This document shows, piece by piece, positions 37,600 to 46,619 of a stretch of 64,000 bases of DNA. The stretch lies in the NCBI RefSeq assembly GCF_004138335.1, contig NZ_RYFW01000001.1, positions 496,001 through 560,000 on the forward strand. The letters are read 5' to 3'. The notes beneath the pieces were generated by a model. The model ran no database searches. It saw only the letters and a list, made by a program, of their open reading frames with translations, and had not been told where the DNA came from. The DNA is from Peristeroidobacter agariperforans (GTDB lineage: Bacteria > Pseudomonadota > Gammaproteobacteria > Steroidobacterales > Steroidobacteraceae). The position numbers and the translations under genes are program-made. Position 1 is the stretch's first letter. Each line of letters starts with the position of its first letter.

Positions 37600-38489
37600 G
37601 AGTTCGGGCAGGGATGTTGAGACAGAAATTCCAGCAGTTCGGCGTGCGTCGGGATGCTCGATTGCGCGCCATGTTTGGTGCAGGCGAGAGCGCCGGCGGC
37701 GTTGGCCCAGCGCAGCGCCTGCGCCATGCCGAGGCCTCGATCCAGCGCTGCGACCAGCACGCCACAGAAAGTATCACCCGCGGCCGTGGTGTCCACCGGC
37801 ATCACGGCAAAGGCGTCTTGCATGATCAGCTCGCCCTCGACACGCGCGCAGCAGCCTCGGTCGCCGAGAGTCACGACGATGCACGGCACGTCAATTCGCT
37901 GCATGCATTGTTCGATGCTGCCTTGATGGGCCGCGACCGTTGCGAGCTCGCCTTTGTTGACTACCAGCACGTCGAGTAGTTCGAGCAACTCATCGGGCAG
38001 CGCGCGTGCGGGCGCCGCGTTCAGCACGACTCGCACGCCAAGCGTACGCGCCTGTCGAGCGTAGGCGATGACCGTTTCGACGGGAGTTTCCAGCTGCAGC
38101 AGCAGATAATTGCAGCCATCCAGCGCCGGCAGGTGCTGGGCACGCAACTCGTTGTTGGCGCCGGGCGCGACAGTGATTGCATTCTCGGCGTCATCCGAAA
38201 CACAAATAAACGCTGTGCCCGTTGGCTGATCCTCGACGCGCACCACGTGCATCTGCACGCCCGCCGCGAGCAACGAAGCCTCTATCGGTTTGGAGAACGG
38301 ATCGTTGCCCAACGCAAGCAGCATCTGCGTCGCTGCCCGTCCGGCACGGGCACAGGCAATGGCTTGATTTGCACCCTTGCCGCCCGGATACGTTTTGAAC
38401 TCGCGCCCGAGCACGGTCTCGCCCGGCGCCGGGATGTGCGATGCCTGCACCACGAAGTCGAGATTGGCCGAGCCGGCGACGAGGATCAT
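37596..38489 (-). CDS. PfkB-family (ribokinase-like) sugar kinase
   Basis: A 297-residue kinase. Motifs: SANLDFVVQASHIPAPGETV, PGGKGANQAIACARAG (PfkB signature 1) and DTTAAGDTFCGVLVAALDRG (signature 2, catalytic Asp in AAGD). The closest type is ribokinase; the phosphorylated sugar could be ribose, arabinose-derived or a deoxysugar. The start at 38489 is 7 bases after the serine hydrolase stop; the longer frame adds 37 Cys/Trp-rich residues that do not fit. It is in the middle of a tight operon and phosphorylates a sugar likely released by the GH127 enzyme. Confidence 0.9.
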   Translation of the reverse strand: MILVAGSANLDFVVQASHIPAPGETVLGREFKTYPGGKGANQAIACARAGRAATQMLLALGNDPFSKPIEASLLAAGVQMHVVRVEDQPTGTAFICVSDDAENAITVAPGANNELRAQHLPALDGCNYLLLQLETPVETVIAYARQARTLGVRVVLNAAPARALPDELLELLDVLVVNKGELATVAAHQGSIEQCMQRIDVPCIVVTLGDRGCCARVEGELIMQDAFAVMPVDTTAAGDTFCGVLVAALDRGLGMAQALRWANAAGALACTKHGAQSSIPTHAELLEFLSQHPCPNS

Positions 38490-38496
38490 GACGCGC

Positions 38497-39762
38497 TCAC
38501 TGCACCAACGATTGATAAACCAGAGTGTAAAACTGACCGTTGAGCCTGGGTGGTGCGGCACCCGAGCCTTCCGGCAGATGTTGCATGAACAGCATCGCAA
38601 TCAGTCCTTCGCGCGGATCAACAGTGAAGTAAGTCGAAGCCGCACCGAACCAACCGAAGTCACCGACGCTACCCAAGCGCGCGCGCCGAGCCTGATCGAT
38701 CCCGACAGCGCCGCCGAGTCCGAAGCCTTCGCCCGGCCGGAACTCGCGTTGCGGCGGGTCGAGAGTGCCGAGCTGATTGGTCATCATCAAGCTCACAGTC
38801 TCGTGGCTGAGAATACGGACGCCCTCGAGCTCGCCGCCATCGAGCAGCATCTGAGCAAAGCGCAGATAGTCTGCCGGCGTGGAGTAGAGGCCACCCGCGC
38901 CACTGGAATACAGATTGATCGCTCGTCCCGGCTCGATACCGGCATACGTCGCCGAAGGGATCAGCCGGCCGGCAGCATCCGTTGCCGTCATCTGAGCAAT
39001 GCGGTGGCGCTGACCCACCGGGACTGTGAAGCCTGTGTCTTTCATGCGCAAGGGCGCGAAGATCTTCTCTTGAAGATACCGGTCGAACGTCTGGCCCGAC
39101 CACACTTCGACCAGGCGGGCCAATACGTTGGTGTGCACTCCGTCATAGTTGAAGAGAGCCCCTGGATCGGCGGCCAGCGGCACCTTGCTCAACATGCGGA
39201 CGTAATTCTGCAGATCCCGCGCTCGATGTAACTCCGCGCGCTCGATCAGCCGCAAGGCCTCCGTCGGCGTGTTCTCGCCGCCAGCGAGCCCGGCAGCATG
39301 CACAAACAACTGGCGAATCGTCATGGGGCGCTTCGGCGCCCGCAGCTCCGGCGCATCAGCCGTTCCTCCAGCGAGCACCCGTAGCTCGCCGAGCTCGGGC
39401 AGATACTTGCTGACTGGCTCGTCGAGCTGGAACTTGCCGTGTTCCATTAGCATCAGTGCCGCCACCGACGTGATGGGCTTGGTCATGGAGTAGATGCGGA
39501 AGATGGCATTGGGGTCGAGCGCGTCCGGTGAGCCGAGCTCGCGTCGTCCATGCGCTTTCCAGGAAACAACCTTGCCATGTCGCGCGATCAGCGTGACCGC
39601 GGCCAGGTACTGTCGCTTGTCGATGGCCGCTGCGACGAACTCATCGGCGGAGTTTTCCTCCGAGAGAGCTGGCTGCGCGAACAGCGTTATCGCAACGAGA
39701 GCAAACCAGCTCCCGCGGGCCGCCGCGCGGGCGGGGGGAACGCCCGCACGGCTTTTTGACAT
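38497..39762 (-). CDS. Exported serine hydrolase (beta-lactamase class C family)
   Basis: A 421-residue serine hydrolase with a signal peptide (SWFALVAITLFAQPALS). It has SMTK (S92, K95) as the SxxK nucleophile motif, a YDG at the YxN position, and GWFGAASTYF at the third motif, a non-classical variant seen in EstB-like esterases. It is therefore more likely an esterase or transesterase than a beta-lactamase, perhaps removing acyl groups from plant glycans in the periplasm. AAGG precedes the ATG at 39762; an upstream start adds 17 residues. It is 64 bases downstream of the third TBDR. Confidence 0.86.
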   Translation of the reverse strand: MSKSRAGVPPARAAARGSWFALVAITLFAQPALSEENSADEFVAAAIDKRQYLAAVTLIARHGKVVSWKAHGRRELGSPDALDPNAIFRIYSMTKPITSVAALMLMEHGKFQLDEPVSKYLPELGELRVLAGGTADAPELRAPKRPMTIRQLFVHAAGLAGGENTPTEALRLIERAELHRARDLQNYVRMLSKVPLAADPGALFNYDGVHTNVLARLVEVWSGQTFDRYLQEKIFAPLRMKDTGFTVPVGQRHRIAQMTATDAAGRLIPSATYAGIEPGRAINLYSSGAGGLYSTPADYLRFAQMLLDGGELEGVRILSHETVSLMMTNQLGTLDPPQREFRPGEGFGLGGAVGIDQARRARLGSVGDFGWFGAASTYFTVDPREGLIAMLFMQHLPEGSGAAPPRLNGQFYTLVYQSLVQ

Positions 39763-39826
39763 GGCCCTTCGACTTCCCGCGGGATGACCGCAGCCGCGCA
39801 CCTTGGGTCGCACGGCTTTTCCGGCC

Positions 39827-42010
39827 TCAGAACTTCATCGTGTAGGTCAGCGAGGTCACGCGACCACGACCCGACCAGTAGTTCCGGAAGCCTGGCACCT
39901 GCGACCAGCTCAGCACATAGAACTTGTCGGTGACGTTCTCCACCCCGAGCGTCACCGTGCTCTTGCCGAACTGATAGTTCGCGCCGAGATCGAACAACGT
40001 GTAGCCGCTGGTGTGCTCTTCACCCGGCCGGCCTTCGTTGAGATCGCGACCCAGATAAGTCGTCGAGCCCACCGTCACATCGCCCGCTTCGGTGAACTGC
40101 CACGTGAACGACGTGCCGATCTTGTCCGGGCTGATGTCGTTCACGCCCATCTCACGAATGAGCGGGCCGGTATCGGTCGTGCGCGTCTTGCCTTCGGTGT
40201 GCGAGTACAAGGCCGTGGCCCGCAGCGTGTCCGTAATCTTGAACTCGCTGCTGAACTCGTAGCCTTTGATCTCCACCGGCCGGCGCAACATGATGAAATC
40301 TTCCGAGCCCGGATCGACCGCGAGCGACACACCCAAGTCCGACTCGGACTCGTAGTACGACGCGCCGAAGCTCACCCGCGAGCCACGCCAGTTGAAGCCC
40401 ACTTCGGTGTTGTCCACGACGACGGGCTGGAGATCGAGAATGCCTGCAACCGACTGCCGCGGATCGTTCGGGCAACCATCGGGCTGCGTGCCCTCGGGAT
40501 TGTCGTTCGAGCACTGCACGTTACGCAGCGGGATGCCAACGTTGGGCAGCGTGAAGCCCCGGCTATAAGAGACGAACGTCGACAGGCCCGGCACGATGCG
40601 CCAGACGACGCCGAAGTTCGGCAGATTTTCTTCGTAGCTCAGCGTGCCGCCATCGACCGGCCGGTAGTCGCGGAACCACGTGGTGACGTAATCGTCGACC
40701 TGCAGTTCGCCGTCCTCACGACGAATGCCGCCGCTGACGGTCACGGGACCGATGTCATAGGACAGCTGGGCGAATGGCGCCACGCTGGTGTATTCCATCG
40801 GCGGCACCCACACGCGGTTGGTGAGTGCGAGACGCTGTTCCGCCACGTCCTCGGTCCAGTCCACGCCGGCATTCAACTCCAGGCCGGTCACCGAGAACAG
40901 ATCCGAGTGCGCCCATCCGGTGCGCAAGCCTTTTTTCTCGGTGCGAATCTCGGACTGGTCGATCAACGTGCCGAGCGGCGCAATCGATGGATCCTGACGA
41001 TCCGGACCGTCTTCCGCAACGTAGCGCATCGCTTGCTCGGCGCGATACGCGTTGACGGTGAGCGAGCCGCCCAACAAATTGTTGTGGGTGTACGTGAGGC
41101 TTTCCTGATCGAAATCGTTGAACTCCGCCTTGGAGCCGAGCGGCCTGCCGCGCACCGACGTGTTCGTCACACCGGTAGTGCGATCGCCATCGACCAGGAT
41201 GTAATTGCCCTTGGCTGCAATATTGAATCGGCTGATGCTCAGCTGGAGGCGCTGGTCGTTGCCGAAATTGATGCCGCCCTTGAAGAACAGATTTTCGGCT
41301 TCGGAATCCGCGACCGAGCCGCTGGTGTTCAAGCCGATGGCGCGGCCGTTGCCGTCGTACGTCATGCCACGATCCACGTAGGACACGGCGGCGAGCACGT
41401 CGAAGCGGTCCTGCTTGTGAGTCAACGTCGCGCCGATCTTCCAATCGTCGCCGTCGTTTTCGAACTGGCTGCTGTAGCGCGCCGTCAAATCCACTTCCGT
41501 ACCTTCGACGGTGGGCGAGCGCGAAATGTAGTTGATGATGCCGCCCGCTGCGCCGATGCCTTCGGCAGCCGACGGACCATTGATGACTTCGATGCGTTCG
41601 ACGATGCCCATGTCGGTGAACGTGCCGCTGCGAGTACCTTCGCGCAGCGGCGAGCCCTGCGGCACGCCGTCGAACAGACGCAGCGGAATGCGGCCGCGCA
41701 GGGTTTCACCCGTATTGCTCATGGCCTGCGAGGATTCGGCATAGCCTGGAACTGTCCTTGAAAGCACCGCTGTTGCATCCAAAGTCACCGCCTGGGTCTG
41801 GGCCAGCTCCGCTTCACCGATGACGGTGATGGCGCCCGGAATCTTGTCGACCGACTTGGGCACGCGCGTACCGGTGACGATCACCTCGGCGATCTGATCT
41901 TCGGCGCCGGCTGCAGTGTCCTGACTGTGTGCGCTGGTTGCGACCGATGCGAGCAGCAGCGAGCTCAAGCTGGTCGCAAGCGGGATGCGACGCCCCATAT
42001 AGTTTTTCAT
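39827..42010 (-). CDS. TonB-dependent receptor (siderophore/glycan type)
   Basis: A 727-residue receptor with a signal peptide (IPLATSLSSLLLASVATSAHSQ), TonB box (IAEVIVTGTRV), plug domain (IPGAITVIGEAELAQTQ to VEVINGPSAAEGIGAAGGIINYISR) and a barrel ending in TMKF, the usual aromatic end for BAM recognition. It resembles siderophore/catecholate receptors more than the TonB_Xanth_Caul type. The ATG at 42010 follows TTTGGGGGAGTC; a 29-residue longer frame is unlikely. Genes downstream encode sugar hydrolases, so the ligand may be a glycoside conjugate rather than iron. Confidence 0.92.
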   Translation of the reverse strand: MKNYMGRRIPLATSLSSLLLASVATSAHSQDTAAGAEDQIAEVIVTGTRVPKSVDKIPGAITVIGEAELAQTQAVTLDATAVLSRTVPGYAESSQAMSNTGETLRGRIPLRLFDGVPQGSPLREGTRSGTFTDMGIVERIEVINGPSAAEGIGAAGGIINYISRSPTVEGTEVDLTARYSSQFENDGDDWKIGATLTHKQDRFDVLAAVSYVDRGMTYDGNGRAIGLNTSGSVADSEAENLFFKGGINFGNDQRLQLSISRFNIAAKGNYILVDGDRTTGVTNTSVRGRPLGSKAEFNDFDQESLTYTHNNLLGGSLTVNAYRAEQAMRYVAEDGPDRQDPSIAPLGTLIDQSEIRTEKKGLRTGWAHSDLFSVTGLELNAGVDWTEDVAEQRLALTNRVWVPPMEYTSVAPFAQLSYDIGPVTVSGGIRREDGELQVDDYVTTWFRDYRPVDGGTLSYEENLPNFGVVWRIVPGLSTFVSYSRGFTLPNVGIPLRNVQCSNDNPEGTQPDGCPNDPRQSVAGILDLQPVVVDNTEVGFNWRGSRVSFGASYYESESDLGVSLAVDPGSEDFIMLRRPVEIKGYEFSSEFKITDTLRATALYSHTEGKTRTTDTGPLIREMGVNDISPDKIGTSFTWQFTEAGDVTVGSTTYLGRDLNEGRPGEEHTSGYTLFDLGANYQFGKSTVTLGVENVTDKFYVLSWSQVPGFRNYWSGRGRVTSLTYTMKF

Positions 42011-42127
42011 GACTCCCCCAAATTCCAGACCGTGCTTAAGAGCTGTTGTGAGTGCGCTTACGCGATGGGAGTCTGTGCCAATGGCCGACGAAACCAATCC
42101 GGGCGGACTATATTCAGACGTTACTTT

Positions 42128-43015
42128 TTATTGCTTTTGTTCTTCGTGAGTGGCGGCCTTGCGCGCTTCCTCGACGAAAGCGTTGACCAGCCGGATCCGC
42201 ACCGAGGCGCGCGACCAAACGATGCCGATGCGCCGCGGCTCCGATGCATGCGGCAGAGGAATGCGCACCAGTTTCAAACCTTCCGGCCACGGCCTGGCCC
42301 AGTCCGGCACCAGCGACACACCCAAGCCGCGATCCACCATGACAGCGATGGCATTCAATGCATTCAGCTCGAAACGCTCGCGCGGCGTGATGCCCACCAT
42401 TCGCAAATATTCATCGGCCTTACGACCGCCCCACTGATTGCGGTCGTAGCGCACCAGCGGTTGCGTCGCCAACAATTCGTGCGGATCCCGACCGGCCATG
42501 CTTTGCGGCGCGAGCACGACCAAGGGCTCCTCGCGTAGTTGCAGCCAGCCACAACTCTTGTGCAACGTGAACGGCGCTTCGAGCACGACCGCCGCATCCA
42601 GCTCACCTTTCTCGACGGCGCGATACAAGTCCGCCGAGTAGCCCGGCTTGATGAACACGCTGATCTGAGGAAAGCGCGCCACGATGCGCACGAGAATGTC
42701 GGGCAAGACACCAGTAAGCGCGGTGGTGCCAGCGCCCAGACGCAACTCACCCGCAACACCTTCATCGTTCGCGACGGCCTTGAGATCCTCGGCGTCTCGG
42801 AGCAGATCGCGGGCGCGTTCGAGGATTCGAGCGCCCGCTTCAGTGACGCTGACCGTCCGCCCGGCGCGGGCGATCAGCGCCTGGCCGATCTGCCGCTCCA
42901 ACGTGCGAATCTGCTGAGCGACTGCGGCCGGCGTGATATTCAGCAACCGCGCGGCCGCGGCCATCGAGCCGTTGTCGACGACGGATACGAAGGTGCGAAG
43001 GAACTGCGTATCCAA
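42128..43015 (-). CDS. LysR-family transcriptional regulator
   Basis: A 295-residue LysR regulator. N-terminal winged helix-turn-helix is in FVSVVDNGSMAAAARLLNITPAAVAQQIRTLERQIG, followed by the linker helix and a two-lobe effector-binding domain (GELRLGAGTTALTGVLP onwards). The second lobe ends in a lysine-rich tail. It sits between a symporter gene (4 bases upstream) and the TBDR gene (117 bases downstream), on the same strand. It probably controls this block; the ligand is unknown. The arrangement, in tandem rather than divergent, is unusual for LysR. Confidence 0.92.
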   Translation of the reverse strand: MDTQFLRTFVSVVDNGSMAAAARLLNITPAAVAQQIRTLERQIGQALIARAGRTVSVTEAGARILERARDLLRDAEDLKAVANDEGVAGELRLGAGTTALTGVLPDILVRIVARFPQISVFIKPGYSADLYRAVEKGELDAAVVLEAPFTLHKSCGWLQLREEPLVVLAPQSMAGRDPHELLATQPLVRYDRNQWGGRKADEYLRMVGITPRERFELNALNAIAVMVDRGLGVSLVPDWARPWPEGLKLVRIPLPHASEPRRIGIVWSRASVRIRLVNAFVEEARKAATHEEQKQ

Positions 43016-43019
43016 GCGG

Positions 43020-45470
43020 CTACTCGTTCTGCACCAGGGCGGCGGCGGTCGGGCGGTCGCGCTCGCCGAAAATCGTCAACCCTTCCAAGGCCTGCGCGCC
43101 GGGCGCCGGGAAGAACAAGCTCGCGACGTAACCGATGCAAATGCACAGCAAGATGGAAATGGCCAGGTAGAAATAGGGGTGGACCAGATTCATGGACCAC
43201 GCGAACGTAGTTATCACGATGCTCGTACCGATGCCAATGGCCACACCTTGCCAGTTCGCGCGGCGCGTGAACATGCCCAAGGTGTAAGCGCCAGCGAACC
43301 CGCCGCCCAACAGACCGGCCAGCTCGATCGAGACATCGAACAGCGAGTGGATGTCATAGCGCGACAGGAGCAACGCCAGGCCCATGCCCGCCAGGCCCGT
43401 GACCACCGTCATCCATTCGGCAAAGCGCACGCTCACCTTCGGGTCGGGGTTCTTGACCAGCTTTTCATAGAAGTCCACGGATGCAAGCGTCGCGACGCTG
43501 TTCATGATGCTCGACAGTGTGGCCATGGCGGCCGCCAGAATGCCCGCGATGATCAGGCCACGCACGCCCATCGGCAACTCCGCCGCAATGAACAGCGGGA
43601 AGATCGAGTCGATGGGCAGCAGCGGGTTCAGGCGCTCCGGATGCATCTTGTAGAATGCATACAGTGCGGTGCCGACCATGTAGAACATGAAGCCGCCGGG
43701 GATCATGATGGCGGCGAACGTCCACACCGACCGGCCCGCTTCCTTGGCCGACTCGGTCGACAGCACGCGTTGCATGAGCACCTGATCCTTCGGGAAGGTC
43801 AGCACCACGTCGAACAACACCAGGAACACGAAGCCCCACACCGTCGCCTTGGTGAGATCGAAGCTGAAGTCGAACAGCTTGGTCTTGTCTTCGGCCGCAG
43901 CGATCGAGGCCATCTCGCCGAAGCCGCCTTTCACCATGAAGGCGATGAATACGATGGCGAACACGATGCCGCCCATCTTGACGATGAGCTGCACGAAGTC
44001 CGTCCAGATCACCGCTTTCATGCCGCCCATCGCGGTGTAGATCATGGTGAACACGCCCATGATCAGAATGCTCCATTCCACGGCGATGCCCGTGGTCGTC
44101 GCAATCGCGAGCGACGGCAGGAACATGATCACACTCATGCGCGCGCCGATCTGCATCAGGATGCAGAGCGCGCTCGCCAGCGTGCGAATCATCGGGTGAA
44201 AGCGCGTTTCCAGATACGTGAACACCGACATGAGATTGAGCCGGCGCAGCAGCGGCACGATCCACACCGCGACGAACATCAGGCCGATCACCGCGATCAG
44301 ATTGTTGGTGAGGTATTGCCAGTTGGTCTCGAACGACTTCGCCGGGATGGCGATGTAACTGATCGAGCTGGTGTTGGCCGCGTACAAGCTGACACCGGCG
44401 GCCCAGAACGGAATCTTGCGCCCGCCGACGAAGAAGTCCGAGGTGGAGTTGCGCTTCTCCTTCAAATAGAAATACATGCCCATGCCGATCATGGACGCCA
44501 GATAGGCGATGATCATCGCCCAATCCAGCGGCTGCAGCAGCAGTTCGGTCGAGCGGACCTGGCCGGAGCTCAGTTGCTGTGTGCCATCTTCGCTGGTGCG
44601 TAACCACACCAATCCGTTCTTCCAACCCGTGGCCTGGGCCTGCGCAGCGTTGGGCGTTTCGGCAAGAGTGGCCCACGAGCCGGTGATGGTATGGAATGTA
44701 ACGACGGCGCTCGGAGTCGCGCTCGAAAGATAGAGCACATGTGCCTGGCCCAGTGCACTGGCCGACTCAGGCACCAGCGCCGCGGGAGCTGCGCCTCGAT
44801 CCTTCCAGCCCTCGCCCGCTTTCCATTGCAGGATCCGGTCGGTTCGACCTTCGGCGCCGCGCACGGCAATCAAGAGCGAGTTGATCTGCTCGACCGCAGA
44901 GGTGACCTCATCCGCAGCGCCCGGCCAGGCTTCATGAGTGGTCCAGCTCGGGCTGACAGCGCTGAGATCGATCTCGAAGAAACGACGCGACCGATTTGCA
45001 TCCAGGCCGAAGAGCCAGACCTTCGAGCCGGCAACAGCGGCATGGGCGGAAAACAGCGGCTCGGGAAGCGGCGCAATCGCGGCCTGCCCTTGATCGATCA
45101 GCGAGAATCGTTCGATACGCTCGACGCGACCGGCCGCCCGCGAACCGACGAGCACATAGGCAGCCTGCCCATCGCCGGCGACACTGACGACAGAGGCGTC
45201 GTCCGAGTCACGCAAACGACGCCACGACTGCTGCCCCGGATCGAGCCGCCATGTGCTCGATGCGCCCCAACCGACCAAGGTGTCGCCGATGGCGGTGAGA
45301 TGGGCAATCGATTCGGGCGCCGACGGCAGCGACGCGATATCCAGGCTGACCAGATTTTCGGCTCGCGCCGGCGCGGTGCCCGCAAGCACCAGGAGCACAC
45401 TTATTAATAGGAGCCGGACGGCGCGAATCATTGTCATCGATGGCGGTCGGCGCGATGCCAGACCGTCCAT
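43020..45470 (-). CDS. Propeller-SSS fusion: sodium:solute symporter with periplasmic beta-propeller
   Basis: An 816-residue protein. After a signal sequence (VRLLLISVLLVLAGTAPARA) come ~270 residues with kelch/propeller-like strand repeats (TSWRLDPGQQSWRRLRDSD, SRRFFEIDLSAVSPSWTTH, ILQWKAGEGWKDRG). A sodium:solute symporter of about 13 membrane segments follows (SDFFVGGRKIPFWAAGVSLYAANTSSISYIA, and the SSS core GVFTMIYTAMGG). The propeller may capture or isomerise the substrate before transport, as in kelch-linked sialic-acid symporters; identity of substrate is inference. The start at 45470 follows GGGGGGAAG; 45437 is an alternative. Confidence 0.87.
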   Translation of the reverse strand: MDGLASRRPPSMTMIRAVRLLLISVLLVLAGTAPARAENLVSLDIASLPSAPESIAHLTAIGDTLVGWGASSTWRLDPGQQSWRRLRDSDDASVVSVAGDGQAAYVLVGSRAAGRVERIERFSLIDQGQAAIAPLPEPLFSAHAAVAGSKVWLFGLDANRSRRFFEIDLSAVSPSWTTHEAWPGAADEVTSAVEQINSLLIAVRGAEGRTDRILQWKAGEGWKDRGAAPAALVPESASALGQAHVLYLSSATPSAVVTFHTITGSWATLAETPNAAQAQATGWKNGLVWLRTSEDGTQQLSSGQVRSTELLLQPLDWAMIIAYLASMIGMGMYFYLKEKRNSTSDFFVGGRKIPFWAAGVSLYAANTSSISYIAIPAKSFETNWQYLTNNLIAVIGLMFVAVWIVPLLRRLNLMSVFTYLETRFHPMIRTLASALCILMQIGARMSVIMFLPSLAIATTTGIAVEWSILIMGVFTMIYTAMGGMKAVIWTDFVQLIVKMGGIVFAIVFIAFMVKGGFGEMASIAAAEDKTKLFDFSFDLTKATVWGFVFLVLFDVVLTFPKDQVLMQRVLSTESAKEAGRSVWTFAAIMIPGGFMFYMVGTALYAFYKMHPERLNPLLPIDSIFPLFIAAELPMGVRGLIIAGILAAAMATLSSIMNSVATLASVDFYEKLVKNPDPKVSVRFAEWMTVVTGLAGMGLALLLSRYDIHSLFDVSIELAGLLGGGFAGAYTLGMFTRRANWQGVAIGIGTSIVITTFAWSMNLVHPYFYLAISILLCICIGYVASLFFPAPGAQALEGLTIFGERDRPTAAALVQNE

Positions 45471-45604
45471 CTTCCCCCCGAAGCGACCAACGCAGCGCCA
45501 GTGTGACGCCGGCCGAGTGTGTGGTAATCCAATCGAAACGAAAACCATCTGGCGGTGATTTCACACCGTAGTTTTTCTTTCTTGTGCTGCCTCGGTCAAA
45601 GCCT

Positions 45605-45621
45605 CGAAAGCCGGGCTTTCG
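45605..45621 (-). terminator. Possible hairpin after the CoA lyase gene
   Basis: CGAAAGC and GCTTTCG pair as a perfect 7-bp stem with a 3-base loop, 7 bases past the lyase stop at 45628 on the minus strand. No T-run follows, so it may only slow transcription or stabilise the 3' end. Confidence 0.35.
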
Positions 45622-45627
45622 GATCCG

Positions 45628-46479
45628 TCAGCCGAGGTCGCCGCTCGCGACGATCATCTCGGCCCGGCGTATATCCGGGGTGTCGATCATTCGGCCATCC
45701 AGCAGAAAGGCTCCGGCGCCATTCCCCGCCGCCTCGCGCGCCGCGGCCAGCAATCTCTGTGCCTGCTCAATCTCGGCGTCGCCCGGCCGGAACACCTCGT
45801 TGGCCAGTGTCACCTGACTCGGATGGATACAACTCTTGCCCAGGAAACCGAGCCGCCGCGCCATCCCGGCTTCGACGCGGAATCCGTCTGCATCTTTGAT
45901 GTCTGGAAACGCGCCGTCGTACGCGAACACTCCCGCCTCCGCCGCGGCCATGCGAACCGAAAACATCACCGAGTACACGTGTTGCGCGTCCCGACGCTCG
46001 ATGCCGAACGGCCCGAACAAGTCTGCATAACCCAGCTGCAGCCCGGCCACCCGCGGATGCTCGGCGATCGCGACGGCGTTGCGCAGCCCTTTCGGCGATT
46101 CGATATTTGCCAAAACACGCAGCGTCGGACGCAATCCTGCATCGACGAATGCGCGATCGATGATGGCAATCGCCGAGTCGATCTCAGTTGCCGACTCGAC
46201 CTTGGGCAAATTCAGCAGGGCGAGGCTCGGTGACGCGATCGCTCGCACGTCGGCCGGGAAATGTGTCGTCGCAAGCGCGTTGACCCGCACGATGATGGAC
46301 TTCGTCGACGTCTGCGCCTCGCTCGAACGCAGTACTTCGGCCACGGCCGCACGCGCCTCGCCCTTGCGAGACTCGACCACTGCATCTTCAAGATCGATGG
46401 AGATGGCATCGGCCGCCGAGGCCAGTGCCTTGCCGAACAGCTCTGGCCGCGCGCCCGGAACAAATAACTTGCTGCGCAT
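45628..46479 (-). CDS. CitE-like CoA ester lyase (HpcH/HpaI family)
   Basis: A 283-residue aldolase-fold protein with LFVPGARPELFGKAL, ISIDLEDAVVESRKGEAR, VRVNAL, a glutamate in NLPKVESATEID and GYADLFGPFGIER, the pattern of citrate-lyase-beta-like or malyl/citramalyl-CoA lyases. They cleave hydroxyacyl-CoA to acetyl-CoA and a 2-oxoacid, with Mg2+ bound by Glu and Asp. Which CoA ester is used here is unknown. A family III CoA-transferase in the same block could supply it. Divergent from the peroxidase operon; 157 bases separate it from the symporter gene. Confidence 0.88.
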   Translation of the reverse strand: MRSKLFVPGARPELFGKALASAADAISIDLEDAVVESRKGEARAAVAEVLRSSEAQTSTKSIIVRVNALATTHFPADVRAIASPSLALLNLPKVESATEIDSAIAIIDRAFVDAGLRPTLRVLANIESPKGLRNAVAIAEHPRVAGLQLGYADLFGPFGIERRDAQHVYSVMFSVRMAAAEAGVFAYDGAFPDIKDADGFRVEAGMARRLGFLGKSCIHPSQVTLANEVFRPGDAEIEQAQRLLAAAREAAGNGAGAFLLDGRMIDTPDIRRAEMIVASGDLG

Positions 46480-46527
46480 GATGGCCGATCAGATAGCACG
46501 ATTCGGCCGCAGATCTGCTTGCATCAG

Positions 46528-46546
46528 AAGCAACAAAAAGTTGCTT
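46528..46546. promoter_or_regulatory. 7-bp inverted repeat in front of the peroxidase operon
   Basis: AAGCAAC, five A residues, GTTGCTT. It lies between the divergent CoA lyase and peroxidase genes, about 75 bases before the peroxidase ATG. A regulator-binding site is plausible. It overlaps a possible TTG start at 46545, which argues against that start. Confidence 0.35.
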
Positions 46547-46619
46547 GTCCCTGAGAGATCTGCGCCGCCAGCCACAGATACCCGTGCCCCTGCCGCGGGC
46601 AGCAGCAACGGAGTCCGCC

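Noticed and set aside
35524-37620. Plus-strand frame of about 700 codons opposite the barrel/FGE-like fusion.
   Set aside because: The minus-strand product has two recognisable domains; the plus-strand product has none.
38497-39762. Calling the serine hydrolase a beta-lactamase.
   Set aside because: The third motif is GWFGA-like rather than KTG, which fits EstB-type esterases better.
39803-41761. Plus-strand frame opposite the third TBDR.
   Set aside because: No family likeness, and the opposite strand encodes an intact receptor.
42047-42063. TGTGAGTGCGCTTACGC upstream of the third TBDR, resembling half of a LacI operator.
   Set aside because: Only one half matches; it is not palindromic enough to call a site.
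42933-44603. Plus-strand frame, His/Arg/Gln-rich, opposite the symporter.
   Set aside because: Antisense to membrane-spanning segments of a clear SSS transporter; composition is typical of a shadow frame.
46545-46619. Upstream TTG extension of the heme peroxidase.
   Set aside because: No ribosome-binding site, and it overlaps an inverted repeat; the ATG at 46620 has CGGAG. Not fully excluded because the extra residues could align to the family.
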